This document shows positions 1 through 8,304 of a DNA stretch of 34,343 nt, one piece after another. Position 1 is the stretch's first letter. Each line of letters starts with the position of its first letter. Location of the stretch: NCBI GenBank assembly GCA_004214065.1, contig SGZM01000010.1:1-34343 (forward strand). Reading direction: 5' to 3'. The position numbers and the translations under genes are program-made. Source of the DNA: Gammaproteobacteria bacterium. GTDB lineage: Bacteria > Pseudomonadota > Gammaproteobacteria > Magnimaribacterales > Magnimaribacteraceae. Below the pieces are notes generated by a model. It was not told the origin of the DNA. It did no database searches and saw only the letters and a program-made list of their open reading frames with translations.

Positions 1-275
1 ATGAGAGAGTTTGTAGCAATCTCGAGAAGAATCTCTTCGTCAACTACTTGATCTGGAAATCTTTCTGCAATCAAAGATTGTTGAGAACTGAATTCAAAAC
101 TCAGATCAGAAGTGTTAATAGTCTTAGATCCAACTTTTACAGCTACATTAGCATTGCTTTCTGAGAAAAAACCTGCCCATCCTACTGAACCGATAAATGT
201 AATGATTATTGCAGCTACTATGACCTTAGTAACATTACCAGTAAGGCTGTTTCTTATACTCTGTATTCCTGACAT
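1..275 (-). CDS. ppiD: Peptidyl-prolyl isomerase PpiD, N-terminal part (cut by window edge)
   Basis: This reading frame opens with ATG at 275 and runs off the left edge, so only about 91 residues are visible. The protein begins MSGIQSIRNSLTGNVTKVIV, followed by one hydrophobic segment (about residues 17-36) and then a periplasmic segment with VAVKVGSKTINTSDL. This is the layout of PpiD and SurA-N-type chaperones: a short cytoplasmic start, a single inner-membrane anchor and a periplasmic SurA-like N domain. PpiD assists outer-membrane protein folding in the periplasm. The parvulin domain would lie outside the window. The gene follows hupB in the usual gammaproteobacterial order lon-hupB-ppiD. 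The call rests on the N-terminal pattern and on synteny. Confidence 0.85.
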   Translation of the reverse strand, partial: MSGIQSIRNSLTGNVTKVIVAAIIITFIGSVGWAGFFSESNANVAVKVGSKTINTSDLSFEFSSQQSLIAERFPDQVVDEEILLEIATNSL

Positions 276-292
276 ATTATTATTTTATAACT

Positions 293-318
293 AAAAAAAG
301 CGCGCCAAATGGCGCGCT
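293..318 (-). terminator. Rho-independent terminator after hupB
   Basis: A perfect 9-base inverted repeat (AGCGCGCCA / TGGCGCGCT, spaced by AA) lies 18 bases past the hupB stop. On the minus strand it is followed by seven T residues. It separates the highly expressed hupB from ppiD. ppiD starts only 17 bases further on, so its transcription depends on read-through or on a promoter close to the terminator. Confidence 0.93.
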
Positions 319-336
319 CTTTAAAACTTATTGAGT

Positions 337-606
337 TTACAGGCTTTCTTTAAGGGCCTTACCTGCTTTAAATCCTACTGATTTAGATGCAGAGATCTGG
401 ATAGTTGCACCTGTTTGAGGGTTTCTACCTGTTCTAGCTGCTCTATGTCTTACATTAAAAGTACCGAAACCAACCAGGGAAACACTGTCTCCACCAGCTA
501 GGCTTCCAGCTATTGCATTTAAAGTTGCTTCAACCGCTCTACCGGCTTCTGCTTTTGAACTGTCAGTTGCTGCTGCTACAGCGTCTGTTAATTGGGCTTT
601 ATTCAC
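337..606 (-). CDS. hupB: DNA-binding protein HU-beta
   Basis: Nucleoid-associated protein that bends and compacts DNA as a dimer. The 89 residues match the normal HU length. The N-terminal dimerisation helices begin MNKAQLTDAVA. The signature GFGTFNVRHRAARTGRNPQTG leads into the DNA-binding beta arm, and the intercalating proline lies in GRNPQTG. The start codon is GTG at 606, chosen because an AGGAGA Shine-Dalgarno sequence lies 5 bases upstream (AGGAGATTATCGTG) and MNKAQL is the typical HU start. The gene sits between lon and ppiD, as in Escherichia coli, which supports HU-beta over HU-alpha. It has its own promoter and terminator, so it is probably a short, abundant monocistronic message. 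Confidence 0.97.
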   Translation of the reverse strand: MNKAQLTDAVAAATDSSKAEAGRAVEATLNAIAGSLAGGDSVSLVGFGTFNVRHRAARTGRNPQTGATIQISASKSVGFKAGKALKESL

Positions 607-631
607 GATAATCTCCTAGAGTCTTGTTAAG

Positions 632-655
632 CCGACTTGTCCCTATGCAAGTCAG
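632..655 (-). promoter_or_regulatory. Stem-loop at the 5' end of the hupB transcript
   Basis: On the minus strand CTGACTTG pairs with CAAGTCGG (8 base pairs, one G-T) around an 8-base loop CATAGGGA. The predicted transcription start from the promoter at 664-692 is near 657. The hairpin would therefore begin at about the second nucleotide of the mRNA and end about 25 bases before the GTG start. Terminal hairpins of this kind can protect mRNA from 5'-dependent decay. That role here is inferred. Confidence 0.55.
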
Positions 656-663
656 TCATACCG

Positions 664-692
664 ATTAAAACCCTACAGTAAAGCCTTGTCAA
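664..692 (-). promoter_or_regulatory. Sigma70 promoter of hupB
   Basis: The minus strand has a perfect -35 box TTGACA (692-687), a 17-base spacer and a -10 box TTTAAT (669-664, five of six consensus bases). The predicted start is near 657, giving a leader of about 50 bases. It is the best sigma70 match seen in the window, as expected for an abundant nucleoid protein. Confidence 0.88.
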
Positions 693-709
693 GGGAGAAT
701 TTAATTTAA

Positions 710-3106
710 TTAGTGGGCTTTAACAGAGCTTTTTTTCTGTCTAGATTTTTTAGAGGGAACTTTATCTGTTTCCTCATCTTTTTCCCAGGGAATAGGCTGT
801 CTCGTTAAAACGATATCTAAAACCTCATCGATCCACCTTACAGGTTTAATCTCTAATTCTGCTTTTATATTTTCTGGGATTTCTTTTAAATCTCGTACGT
901 TTCCTTCTGGGATTAATACCGTTTTAATACCCCCTCTTCTAGCAGCTAACAATTTCTCTTTCAGACCACCGATCTTTAAGACTTCGCCTCTCAAAGTAAT
1001 TTCTCCTGTCATTGCAACATCTGATCTGACTGGTATTTTTGATAAAACTGAAGTCAAGGCAGTTGCCATTGCAGCTCCAGCACTAGGACCATCCTTTGGT
1101 GTTGCACCTTCAGGCACATGAATATGAATATCCTGCTCTTCATAGAACTTGGGGTCTATTCCTAAGGATTCTGATCTTGATCGAACGACAGATAGAGCTG
1201 CTTGAATAGACTCTTGCATGACATCTCCTAGAGAACCCGTCTTAATTATCTTTCCTTTTCCGATAAAACTTGAAGCTTCTATAGTAAGTAGTTCCCCTCC
1301 AACCTGGGTCCAGGCCAGTCCTGTTACTTGCCCTATCCTGTCGTCTTCTTCAGCTTCACCAAACTCAAACTTTCTAACTCCACAATAGTCTTCTAACACG
1401 GAAGGTTTTATTGAAATATTTGTATCCTTTTTTGCATCAGAGTTTTGTTTGACAACTTTTCTGCAAATCTTAGCTATTTCTCTTTCAAGAGATCTTACAC
1501 CTGCCTCTCTAGTGAAATATCTAATTAAATCTTTGATTGTAGATTTAGGAATAGAAAGCTCTTTCTCTTTCAAGCCATTGTTCTTTTTTTGTTTATTTAT
1601 AAGATACTTTTCTGCGATATTAACTTTTTCGTCTTCTGTATAGCCTGGCAGTGTAATGATCTCCATACGGTCTAATAAAGCAGATGGGATATTTAAACTA
1701 TTGGCAGTACATACAAACATAATATCGGATAGATCATAATCAACCTCCAAATAATGGTCATTAAATGTGTGGTTTTGCTCAGGATCTAAAACTTCTAATA
1801 ATGCAGAGGCTGGATCTCCTCTAAAATCTTGACCCATTTTGTCTATTTCATCTAATAAAAATAAAGGGTTTTTCACTCCAGTTTTAGAGAGCTTTTGTAA
1901 TATACGCCCTGGCATTGAACCTATGTAAGTTCTTCTATGTCCTCTAATCTCAGCTTCATCTCTAACACCACCCAAAGACATCCTTACAAACTTTCTATTT
2001 GTAGCTCTAGCAATTGACTCCCCCAAAGAAGTCTTACCAACTCCAGGAGGTCCAACCAAACACAAGACAGGACCTTTTAATTTCTTAACCCGTTTTTGAA
2101 CTGCTAAATACTCTAAAATTCTTTCCTTTACTTCTTCTAGTCCAAAGTGATCTTCATTTAATACGTCGCTAGCTTTTGTTAAATCAGATCTTATTTTACT
2201 TTTTTTCTTCCAAGGGATATTAAGCATCCAGTCGATATAACTTCTAACCACTGATGCTTCTGCAGACATTGGTGACATCATTTTGTATTTTTGAAGCTCA
2301 CTCATTGCTTTTTCCTGTGCTTCTTTTGTCATGCCGGCTTCAGTTATTTTTGCTTCTAACTGTTCTGCCTCTTCTGCGTCATCTATCTCGCCAAGCTCTT
2401 TCTTTAGAGCTTTCATTTGTTCATTTAAGTAATACTCTTTTTGACTTTTCTCCATTTGGTTTTTAACTCGTCCACGTATTTTCTTTTCTACTTTGGAGAG
2501 ATCTAGTTGAGAGTCTAGGTGTTCTAATATTTTATTTGCCCTATCAGAAAGACTAATCATTTCTAGAATTTCTTGCTTTTGGCTTATATCGATAGAAAGG
2601 TGTCCTACGAGGGTATCAGTAAGTCTCGATAAAGAATCAATTGCGTTTACTGTATTAAGGACTTCAGGTGTAGCTTTTCTGGTCAGCTTTACATATTCCT
2701 GGAACTGTTTCTTTAATAAAGGAAGAAAATGTTTAGTACTATCAGATTCAGGTTCTTCTTCCAGAGTATTTACTGTTACAGACATAAATTCTTCAGAATC
2801 TTGAAGAGACTCTATTGAAGCTCTTCTGTTTCCTTCAACCAACACTTTTAAAGTTCCATCGGGTAGTTTAATAAGTTGCAGGATTGTTGAAAGGGTTCCT
2901 ATTGGGTAAAGATCTCCTAACTTGGGGTCATCTTGTTGAGCACTCTTCTGTGCCGCAAGCATGATTTGTTTGTCACCTGCCATAGCTGCCTGTAAGGCTG
3001 TTATAGATTTTTCTCTTCCTACAAACAGTGGTGTGACCACAGAAGGGAAAATCACGACATCTCTTAATGGCAAAAGGGGAATATTCAAGTTCTTTGTATC
3101 AGACAT
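710..3106 (-). CDS. lon: ATP-dependent Lon protease
   Basis: Cytoplasmic AAA+ serine protease that degrades misfolded and regulatory proteins. The 798 residues compare with 784 in E. coli. The N-terminal substrate-binding domain (about 10-200) opens with IPLLPLRDVVIFP. A coiled-coil region follows (about 205-280). The AAA+ module has Walker A GPPGVGKT at 352-359 and Walker B LFLLDEID at 415-422. The C-terminal protease domain has the catalytic Ser675 in KDGPSAGAA and Lys718 in GGLKEKLL, the correct Ser-Lys dyad spacing. The C-terminus is a Lys/Ser-rich tail of about 20 residues. ATG at 3106 is preceded by AGAGG. The gene lies 50 bases after clpX, and a sigma32-like promoter fills that gap. 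Confidence 0.98.
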   Translation of the reverse strand: MSDTKNLNIPLLPLRDVVIFPSVVTPLFVGREKSITALQAAMAGDKQIMLAAQKSAQQDDPKLGDLYPIGTLSTILQLIKLPDGTLKVLVEGNRRASIESLQDSEEFMSVTVNTLEEEPESDSTKHFLPLLKKQFQEYVKLTRKATPEVLNTVNAIDSLSRLTDTLVGHLSIDISQKQEILEMISLSDRANKILEHLDSQLDLSKVEKKIRGRVKNQMEKSQKEYYLNEQMKALKKELGEIDDAEEAEQLEAKITEAGMTKEAQEKAMSELQKYKMMSPMSAEASVVRSYIDWMLNIPWKKKSKIRSDLTKASDVLNEDHFGLEEVKERILEYLAVQKRVKKLKGPVLCLVGPPGVGKTSLGESIARATNRKFVRMSLGGVRDEAEIRGHRRTYIGSMPGRILQKLSKTGVKNPLFLLDEIDKMGQDFRGDPASALLEVLDPEQNHTFNDHYLEVDYDLSDIMFVCTANSLNIPSALLDRMEIITLPGYTEDEKVNIAEKYLINKQKKNNGLKEKELSIPKSTIKDLIRYFTREAGVRSLEREIAKICRKVVKQNSDAKKDTNISIKPSVLEDYCGVRKFEFGEAEEDDRIGQVTGLAWTQVGGELLTIEASSFIGKGKIIKTGSLGDVMQESIQAALSVVRSRSESLGIDPKFYEEQDIHIHVPEGATPKDGPSAGAAMATALTSVLSKIPVRSDVAMTGEITLRGEVLKIGGLKEKLLAARRGGIKTVLIPEGNVRDLKEIPENIKAELEIKPVRWIDEVLDIVLTRQPIPWEKDEETDKVPSKKSRQKKSSVKAH

Positions 3107-3125
3107 AAAGTTACCTCTACGTCTA

Positions 3126-3154
3126 ATATTGGGGGTTTATTTTAAAAATACAAG
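3126..3154 (-). promoter_or_regulatory. Candidate sigma32 (heat-shock) promoter of lon
   Basis: In the clpX-lon gap the minus strand reads CTTGTAT (3154-3148), a 13-base spacer, then CCCCAATAT (from 3134). The sigma32 consensus is CTTGAAA, 11-16 bases, CCCCATNT. The -35 element begins just inside the end of the clpX region. lon has a sigma32 promoter at the same place in E. coli. The leader would be short, about 13 bases, ending with the AGAGG ribosome-binding site. Confidence 0.6.
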
Positions 3155-3156
3155 TA

Positions 3157-4434
3157 CTAACCCGTTTTAGTTTTGGAAGACTTCTCGTAAACCATTAATG
3201 GTTCGGACTCACCTTTAACTACAGAACCATCAAGAACTACTTTGTTTAACGATTCTTCAGAAGGTACTTTATACATGGTCTCCATGAGAATATGTTCGAG
3301 TATGGACCTAAGACCTCTCGCGCCTGTCTTTCTCTCTATAGCCTTCTTTGCAATCTCAGAAAGAGCATCTTCACGAATATCCAGTTCTACATCTTCCATT
3401 TCAAATAGCTTGGAAAATTGTTTAGTTAATGAGTTTTTAGGTTCTGTAAGAATCTTAATTAGCGCATCTTCATCAAGTTGTTCTAAAGTTGTAATAACTG
3501 GCAACCTTCCTATGAATTCAGGTATAAGACCAAATTTAATTAAGTCTTCTGGTCTTACTTGACTGATCAGTTTGTCTGTTTCGTTTTCTGATTTAATAGA
3601 AGTCACATTAGCACCAAAACCTATTCCTGTTTCTTCACACCTTTGTTGAATAACTGATTCGAGTCCCGAGAAAGCTCCTCCGCAAATAAAAAGTATGTTT
3701 GAAGTATCTACTTGCAAAAACTCTTGTTGCGGATGTTTCCTTCCTCCTTGAGGCGGGACAGAAGCTACGGTACCTTCGATGAGTTTTAAAAGCGCTTGCT
3801 GCACTCCTTCACCTGAAACATCTCTTGTTATTGATGGGTTATCAGACTTACGTGCGATCTTATCGATCTCATCAATATAGACTATTCCTAACTGGGCCTT
3901 TTCGATGTCGTAATCACATTTCTGCAACAACTTTTGAATAATATTCTCTACATCTTCTCCAACGTACCCCGCTTCAGTTAAAGTGGTGGCATCAGCAATA
4001 GTGAAAGGTACATCTAACAAACGAGCTAATGTTTGAGCTAATAAAGTTTTACCAGAGCCCGTCGGTCCAAGAAGCAATATATTACTTTTAGTTAATTCAA
4101 CTCCATCCTCTGAATCAAGTTGCTTTCCACCTTTCAATCTCTTGTAGTGATTGTATACGGCTACAGAAAGATTTTTCTTTGCTTCTTCTTGTCCGATTAC
4201 ATATTCATCAAGTGTTTCTTTAATTTCTTTTGGCACTGGGAAGTGTTCTTCGTCAACCTCAGTTGTTTCAGCAATCTCTTCTTTAATTATGTCATTACAA
4301 AGATCTATACATTCATTACATATGTATACAGAAGGACCAGCTATTAATTTTCTTACCTCGTTTTGATTTTTTCCACAGAAGGAACAATATAAAAGTTTAT
4401 CGTCGCCATTATCTGTATTGTCTTTATCTGACAT
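3157..4434 (-). CDS. clpX: ATP-dependent Clp protease ATP-binding subunit ClpX
   Basis: AAA+ unfoldase that feeds substrates into ClpP. At 425 residues it is the normal family length. An N-terminal zinc-binding domain has four cysteines (17, 20, 39, 42). Walker A GPTGSGKT lies at 123-130, the pore loop GYVGED at 156-161 and Walker B IVYIDEID at 184-191. The RKH loop ([10 protein letters not shown]) and the ClpP-docking IGF tripeptide (in GIGFGAN) are both present. Sensor 2 is [13 protein letters not shown] at 4434 has an AGGAG site close upstream. It starts 12 bases after clpP and is almost certainly cotranscribed with it. All features needed for partnership with ClpP are intact. Confidence 0.98.
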   Translation of the reverse strand: MSDKDNTDNGDDKLLYCSFCGKNQNEVRKLIAGPSVYICNECIDLCNDIIKEEIAETTEVDEEHFPVPKEIKETLDEYVIGQEEAKKNLSVAVYNHYKRLKGGKQLDSEDGVELTKSNILLLGPTGSGKTLLAQTLARLLDVPFTIADATTLTEAGYVGEDVENIIQKLLQKCDYDIEKAQLGIVYIDEIDKIARKSDNPSITRDVSGEGVQQALLKLIEGTVASVPPQGGRKHPQQEFLQVDTSNILFICGGAFSGLESVIQQRCEETGIGFGANVTSIKSENETDKLISQVRPEDLIKFGLIPEFIGRLPVITTLEQLDEDALIKILTEPKNSLTKQFSKLFEMEDVELDIREDALSEIAKKAIERKTGARGLRSILEHILMETMYKVPSEESLNKVVLDGSVVKGESEPLMVYEKSSKTKTG

Positions 4435-4446
4435 AGGTGCTCCTAT

Positions 4447-5067
4447 TTATTTCTTTTCTATACGGCTATCCACAACAGTATCAATTAAACCATATTTTTG
4501 TGCATCACTAGGGGACATAAAATTATCTCTATCACTATCTTTGGCTACTTTGTCAACTTTTTGTCCCGTGTGGTGTGCCAAAATCTCATTAAGTTTTTTC
4601 TTGATAGAGAGTATCTCTTGAGTGTGTATTTCTATATCGCTTGCCTGGCCCTGAAATCCACCTAATACTTGGTGAATCATCACCCGAGAGTTAGGAAGCG
4701 CTTGCCTTTTTCCAGCTGCCCCTCCAGACAATAAAACAGCTCCCATGCTAGCAGCCTGTCCTATGCATAAAGTAGACACGTCTGGCTTGATAAACTGCAT
4801 AGTATCGTAAATAGACAAACCGGCAGTAACAGAACCACCTGGAGAGTTTATATACAAATGAATATCTTTATCAGGATTCTCAGCTTCTAGGAAAAGTAAT
4901 TGAGCAACTATCAAATTAGCGCCGTAGTCCTCTACGGGTCCTGTTAGAAAGATAACTCTCTCTTTTAATAGTCTTGAATAGATGTCGTAAGCTCTTTCCC
5001 CTCTAGGAGTTTGTTCAACCACCATAGGTACTAATTGATTCATTGGATTGGATACTTCTTTTGTCAT
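4447..5067 (-). CDS. clpP: ATP-dependent Clp protease proteolytic subunit
   Basis: Barrel-forming serine peptidase that works with ClpX and, where present, ClpA. The 206 residues match E. coli (207). The catalytic triad is visible: Ser107 in GQAASMGA, His132 in VMIHQ and Asp181 in RDNFMS, with the same spacing as in E. coli. The oxyanion region INSPGGSV is at 73-80. The short N-terminal stretch before residue 15 fits a processed propeptide. ATG at 5067 has AAGGAAGA upstream. The gene lies between tig and clpX, the canonical arrangement. Confidence 0.98.
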   Translation of the reverse strand: MTKEVSNPMNQLVPMVVEQTPRGERAYDIYSRLLKERVIFLTGPVEDYGANLIVAQLLFLEAENPDKDIHLYINSPGGSVTAGLSIYDTMQFIKPDVSTLCIGQAASMGAVLLSGGAAGKRQALPNSRVMIHQVLGGFQGQASDIEIHTQEILSIKKKLNEILAHHTGQKVDKVAKDSDRDNFMSPSDAQKYGLIDTVVDSRIEKK

Positions 5068-5085
5068 TTTTCTTCCTTAAATAAT

Positions 5086-5114
5086 AAAGTGGGGGCTTTA
5101 AATAGATTTTCAAC
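5086..5114 (-). promoter_or_regulatory. Candidate sigma32 (heat-shock) promoter of clpPX
   Basis: Overlapping the tig stop codon, the minus strand reads GTTGAAA (5114-5108), a 13-base spacer, then CCCCACTTT (5094-5086). This fits the sigma32 consensus CTTGAAA / CCCCATNT with one -35 mismatch. It has the same spacer length as the lon candidate. The predicted start is about 12-15 bases before the AAGGAAGA ribosome-binding site. In E. coli clpP is likewise read from a sigma32 promoter. Confidence 0.62.
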
Positions 5115-6417
5115 CATAAGTTCCAGAAACACAATCCTCATAAGATACTTCTTCATCAGTAGATTTTGCTTCTGAACATATAGTTTCTACGACCTGTTCT
5201 TCCAAAGAAATAGATTCTATATTTCTTAATTGTTCGTCATCAGAATAGAAGTAGTTTATTACTTGTTGAGGATCTTTATAGTTTTTAGCTCTTTCTTCGA
5301 TAATTTCTTTAACCTTATCGGCATCTGGTTTAAGTTCATTTTCTTCAATTATCTTATTCAATAATATGCCTATTCTTACTCGTTTTGATGCTTCTTCTTT
5401 GAAGGTTTCATCTGGAAAGAGATCTTCATTCATATCTTTAGGATCCATCCCCATTCTTCTAGCAGTATCTTGTTTCATGTTTGAAATTTCAGAACTGATC
5501 ATTGAAGCAGGGACTTCAAACTCATTTGCATCTAAAAGTGAATCAAACAAACTTTGTTTAACTTTACCTTTTAATATATTTTGAAGATCTTCATCTAACT
5601 TTGTTCTCACTTCATTTTTGTAGCTATCAATATCTTTAGCCTCAATTCCAGTACTCATAAAAAATTCTTCGTTTAACTCAGGTAGTTGAGGAATGAGAAC
5701 TTCTATAACTTCTGTATCAAATTTAACAGGTTTAGAGGCAAGCTCTGATTTTCCATAGTCTTCAGGGAAAGTAAGATCTAATATTGTTTTATCACCTTTT
5801 TTTAGTCCTATCAAACCAGATTCAAAGCCTTCAATCATTGATTTCGAACCAAGTTCTACTACAAAATCATTTGCCGAACCACCTTCAAACTCATCACCCT
5901 CTATTGTTCCTACAAAATTAATTTTTATTTGATCACCATCTTTAGAGGTCTGATCGGATGGTTCCCATTTACTCATTCTTTTTTGAAGGTTATTTATAGT
6001 GCTATCTAAATCTTCATCCGTTATCGTACAGAGGAAATTTGTATAGGATAATTTACTTAGTTTAGCTATTGATACCTCAGGATATACTTCAAATGTAGCC
6101 TTAAATTTAGCATCTTTACCTTCTTCTAACTTTTCTGGTACTAGGTTCGGCCTACTGACTATTTTTAAATCTTTCTCTTGAGCCAACTTTGAAAAAGATT
6201 TACTAGCTAAATCCCATAGAACATCTTGTCTAATCTCAGGTCCGTAAACACTTGTCACAACATCCATTGGAGCCTTGCCTTTTCTAAACCCTTTAAGTTT
6301 GGCATCCTTTTGGGCTGCTTTAAGTTTATTCAACACCTGCTCTTCAATCTCTTTACTCGGGACAACTATATCTAAACTTTGATTAATTTCAGGTTTTGAT
6401 TTAAATGAAAATTTCAT
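5110..6417 (-). CDS. tig: Trigger factor (ribosome-associated chaperone)
   Basis: Chaperone that binds nascent chains at the ribosome exit tunnel. The 435 residues match the family (432 in E. coli). The ribosome-binding signature GFRKGKAP lies at about 43-50 in the N-terminal domain. The FKBP-like prolyl isomerase domain spans about 150-245 (SKDGDQIKINFVGTIEGDEF, then FPEDYGKSELASK). The helical C-terminal chaperone arms follow. The C-terminus ends with an acidic tail containing two cysteines. The start is 13 bases after the CCA end of tRNA-His, with only a weak GGAT Shine-Dalgarno. Cotranscription with the tRNA is likely. It precedes clpPX as in most Gammaproteobacteria. Confidence 0.97.
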   Translation of the reverse strand: MKFSFKSKPEINQSLDIVVPSKEIEEQVLNKLKAAQKDAKLKGFRKGKAPMDVVTSVYGPEIRQDVLWDLASKSFSKLAQEKDLKIVSRPNLVPEKLEEGKDAKFKATFEVYPEVSIAKLSKLSYTNFLCTITDEDLDSTINNLQKRMSKWEPSDQTSKDGDQIKINFVGTIEGDEFEGGSANDFVVELGSKSMIEGFESGLIGLKKGDKTILDLTFPEDYGKSELASKPVKFDTEVIEVLIPQLPELNEEFFMSTGIEAKDIDSYKNEVRTKLDEDLQNILKGKVKQSLFDSLLDANEFEVPASMISSEISNMKQDTARRMGMDPKDMNEDLFPDETFKEEASKRVRIGILLNKIIEENELKPDADKVKEIIEERAKNYKDPQQVINYFYSDDEQLRNIESISLEEQVVETICSEAKSTDEEVSYEDCVSGTYG

Positions 6418-6430
6418 ATTTTATCCAATT

Positions 6431-6507
6431 TGGGGTGGGCGATGGGGCTCGAACCCACGACCACTGGAATCACAATCCAGGGCTCTACCAACTGAGCTAC
6501 GCCCACC
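6431..6507 (-). tRNA. tRNA-His (anticodon GTG)
   Basis: A full cloverleaf of 77 bases with genome-encoded CCA. The extra G at position -1, diagnostic of tRNA-His, is present and opposes C73. The acceptor is GTGGGCG / CGCCCAC. The D arm is GCTC...GAGC. The anticodon arm is CTGGA TTGTGAT TCCAG, with anticodon GTG. The T arm is GTGGG TTCGAGC CCCAT, whose last pair is a G-T pair. It lies directly upstream of tig on the same strand. Confidence 0.97.
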
Positions 6508-6554
6508 AAAAAAACTAATATTTTAACATCTAAAAATTTTTGAAGATGATTATT

Positions 6555-6824
6555 TTAATAAATTTCAAATCCAGTTAAGGATTCATCATATTGTGCGTCC
6601 TGGACAAGTACATCATCAACGTGAGAAAAAGAAGGACCATCCCAACACAAAGATATAAAAGAATTTAACGATTCCTCTTCTCCTTGAACGTAAATTTCTA
6701 TTGAACCATCGGAAGCTTTTCTTGCCCACCCAGAAAGTTTTAATTTATTGCTTTCTTCCTTAGCCCAAGACCTGAAACCCGATCCTTGAACTTCTCCGTA
6801 AATTGAAATATGTGATCCGACCAT
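6555..6824 (-). CDS. Acylphosphatase-like protein lacking the catalytic Asn
   Basis: The 89 residues cover the whole acylphosphatase fold. The phosphate-binding loop is GEVQGSGFR at 10-18, with catalytic Arg18 kept. The second signature is SGWARKASDGSIE. Active family members have Asn after the Arg (GWVRN or GYAKN), supplying the residue that positions the water. Here it is Lys36 (codon AAA). The loop also has Ser15 where VGFR is usual. The rest of the fold, including the VQGEEESLNSF and C-terminal GFEI stretches, is normal. It may be a weak or inactive phosphatase or bind a different ligand. A single sequencing error (AAC or AAT to AAA) could explain the Lys. It sits between tRNA-Arg and tRNA-His with no clear Shine-Dalgarno. 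Confidence 0.85.
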   Translation of the reverse strand: MVGSHISIYGEVQGSGFRSWAKEESNKLKLSGWARKASDGSIEIYVQGEEESLNSFISLCWDGPSFSHVDDVLVQDAQYDESLTGFEIY

Positions 6825-6905
6825 CGAGAATTAAACACTTAAAATTGAAGCTTATATTCTATCTTCGTATATTAGAACCGACAACATTAATCAGAATTAA
6901 AGATT

Positions 6906-6983
6906 TGGCCTCCTCGGCAGGACTCGAACCTGCGATCCACTGCTTAGAAGGCAGTTGCTCTAATCCAACTGAGCTACGAGGAG
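6906..6983 (-). tRNA. tRNA-Arg (anticodon TCT)
   Basis: A 78-base cloverleaf including encoded CCA. The acceptor CTCCTCG pairs with CGAGGAG, with G73. The D arm is GCTC...GAGC. The anticodon arm is ACTGC CTTCTAA GCAGT, so the anticodon is TCT, reading AGA and AGG. The T arm is GCAGG TTCGAGT CCTGC. AGA is the dominant Arg codon in the neighbouring genes, so this tRNA should be heavily used. It lies 81 bases upstream of the acylphosphatase gene on the same strand. Confidence 0.97.
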
Positions 6984-6991
6984 ACGGGCGA

Positions 6992-7019
6992 ATTATATAG
7001 TAACGAAGCTTATTAAAAA
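6992..7019 (-). promoter_or_regulatory. Promoter of tRNA-Arg
   Basis: The minus strand has a perfect -10 TATAAT (6997-6992) and a weak -35 TTTTTA (7019-7014) at 16 bases. The -10 is followed by a GC-rich stretch, TCGCCCGT, running into the tRNA. A GC-rich discriminator after the -10 box is typical of stable-RNA promoters under stringent control. That regulation is inferred from the pattern. The predicted start is only 1-3 bases before the mature tRNA end. Confidence 0.6.
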
Positions 7020-7026
7020 TTTTTTT

Positions 7027-8298
7027 TTATAATGATCTTGAAGCAAGATAAGGTTTTATATTAATTAGAGATTTTTGATTCTGAACTTCATCAGCTAACA
7101 AATTTGCAGAACCCATAGCAAGGGTCCAGCCTAAATGCCCTTGACCACAATTTACATACAAACCATCGACTTTAGTTTTACCAATATAAGGTAAACCATC
7201 CGCGCTCATCGGCCTAAAACCATGCCAAATTTTTCCTTCATTAGTATCTATTTGAGAAAACAGATTAGGATAAACATTTTTCAACATATCATTTAAATAG
7301 TTGACTCTTTTTGGATGAATTTGATCATCAAAGCCTACAAATTCAGCAGTTCCAGCTACCCTTACTCTATTTTTAAAAGGGGTTATGGCGGTATGTATGC
7401 TTTCGTCAACAATTGCATATTTAGGCATATTATTTAACCCAGTTGTTTCATAAGTTAAAGAATATCCCTTCACAGGCCTAACAGGGAGATTGAGCTTAAC
7501 GTTCTTCAAAAGCTCTCCAGACCAGCTACCAGCGCAAACTACTACCCTGTCAGTCTGAAGTATTGCTCTATCCGTGACTATGCAGTTTACTTTGCCTTTA
7601 TTAACTAAAATTTTATTTATCTTGGTGTTGGTTAAAATTCTGCCACCGTTATTTCTTATTGAATCTTCTAAATGTTTACAAAATTTATAAGCGTCACCCG
7701 TTTCGTCATCGGGAAAATACATACCTCCTGCCAACTCTTCTTCTATCTCGCTTAACTGAGGCTCTTTTTCAAGAAGTTGTTTTGTATTTAATAACTCTAA
7801 AGACTTGGAGTCTTTAAAAATTCTATCTTGAAGAGATATAGCTTTTTCTAAATTCTCTTGGCTTCGATAAATTTTTATTGTTCCTGAATCTGACTCATCA
7901 TAATTGAGATTAAATTTTTCTCTAAATTCTTTTGTAGTTTCTTTGCTGTAAAGTCCCAGTGCGTATAAGTCTTTAGTAATGGCATCAAAATTTTTAGGAG
8001 AAGAGTTCCATAAAAACTTTAAACCCCAAAAGAATAATGATGGAAAGGCTTTAGCGCTAAATGACATAGGAGAATCTTTTTTTCCAAAACCTGACAAAAT
8101 TTGCATAATGTCTGAGGGAGAATTCCATGGCATAGATTGTGAAGGAGTTAGCATTCCTGCATTCGCAAAGCTGGCAGAAGAGGCAACATCTGAATCTTGT
8201 TCAAGAATGAGAACATTTTCACCTCTAGACATTAAGGTATAAGCTGTGGCTAAACCCTGAAGTCCTCCGCCTATTATGACTATTTGATCGTTCTTCAC
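7027..8298 (-). CDS. dadA: D-amino acid dehydrogenase, DadA family
   Basis: FAD-dependent oxidoreductase that deaminates D-amino acids to 2-oxo acids at the inner membrane, feeding electrons to the respiratory chain. The 423 residues are close to E. coli DadA (432). The N-terminal FAD-binding Rossmann motif is [14 protein letters not shown], with acidic Glu33 ending strand 2 (LILEQ). The DadA hallmark [15 protein letters not shown] follows. The second FAD contact is [13 protein letters not shown]. The C-terminal end has [14 protein letters not shown] and [14 protein letters not shown], as in DadA. The start is GTG, and only 6 bases separate it from the CCA of tRNA-Pro, with no Shine-Dalgarno. 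No in-frame ATG precedes the Rossmann fold. A related sarcosine- or glycine-oxidase-like substrate cannot be excluded. Confidence 0.88.
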   Translation of the reverse strand: MKNDQIVIIGGGLQGLATAYTLMSRGENVLILEQDSDVASSASFANAGMLTPSQSMPWNSPSDIMQILSGFGKKDSPMSFSAKAFPSLFFWGLKFLWNSSPKNFDAITKDLYALGLYSKETTKEFREKFNLNYDESDSGTIKIYRSQENLEKAISLQDRIFKDSKSLELLNTKQLLEKEPQLSEIEEELAGGMYFPDDETGDAYKFCKHLEDSIRNNGGRILTNTKINKILVNKGKVNCIVTDRAILQTDRVVVCAGSWSGELLKNVKLNLPVRPVKGYSLTYETTGLNNMPKYAIVDESIHTAITPFKNRVRVAGTAEFVGFDDQIHPKRVNYLNDMLKNVYPNLFSQIDTNEGKIWHGFRPMSADGLPYIGKTKVDGLYVNCGQGHLGWTLAMGSANLLADEVQNQKSLINIKPYLASRSL

Positions 8299-8304
8299 TT
8301 TAAG

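Noticed and set aside
6515..6540. Possible terminator hairpin after the acylphosphatase (CATCT/AGATG around an A/T run)
   Set aside because: The stem is only 5 base pairs and no T tract follows on the minus strand.
6803..7000. Plus-strand open frame of about 65 codons
   Set aside because: It is mostly the complement of tRNA-Arg and of the acylphosphatase start. The GLEPAIHCLEGSCSNPTELRG stretch is a known product of translating antisense tRNA.
7012..7027. A5T9 tract after dadA as a terminator
   Set aside because: AAAAATTTTT cannot form a stable stem-loop, and no GC stem is present.
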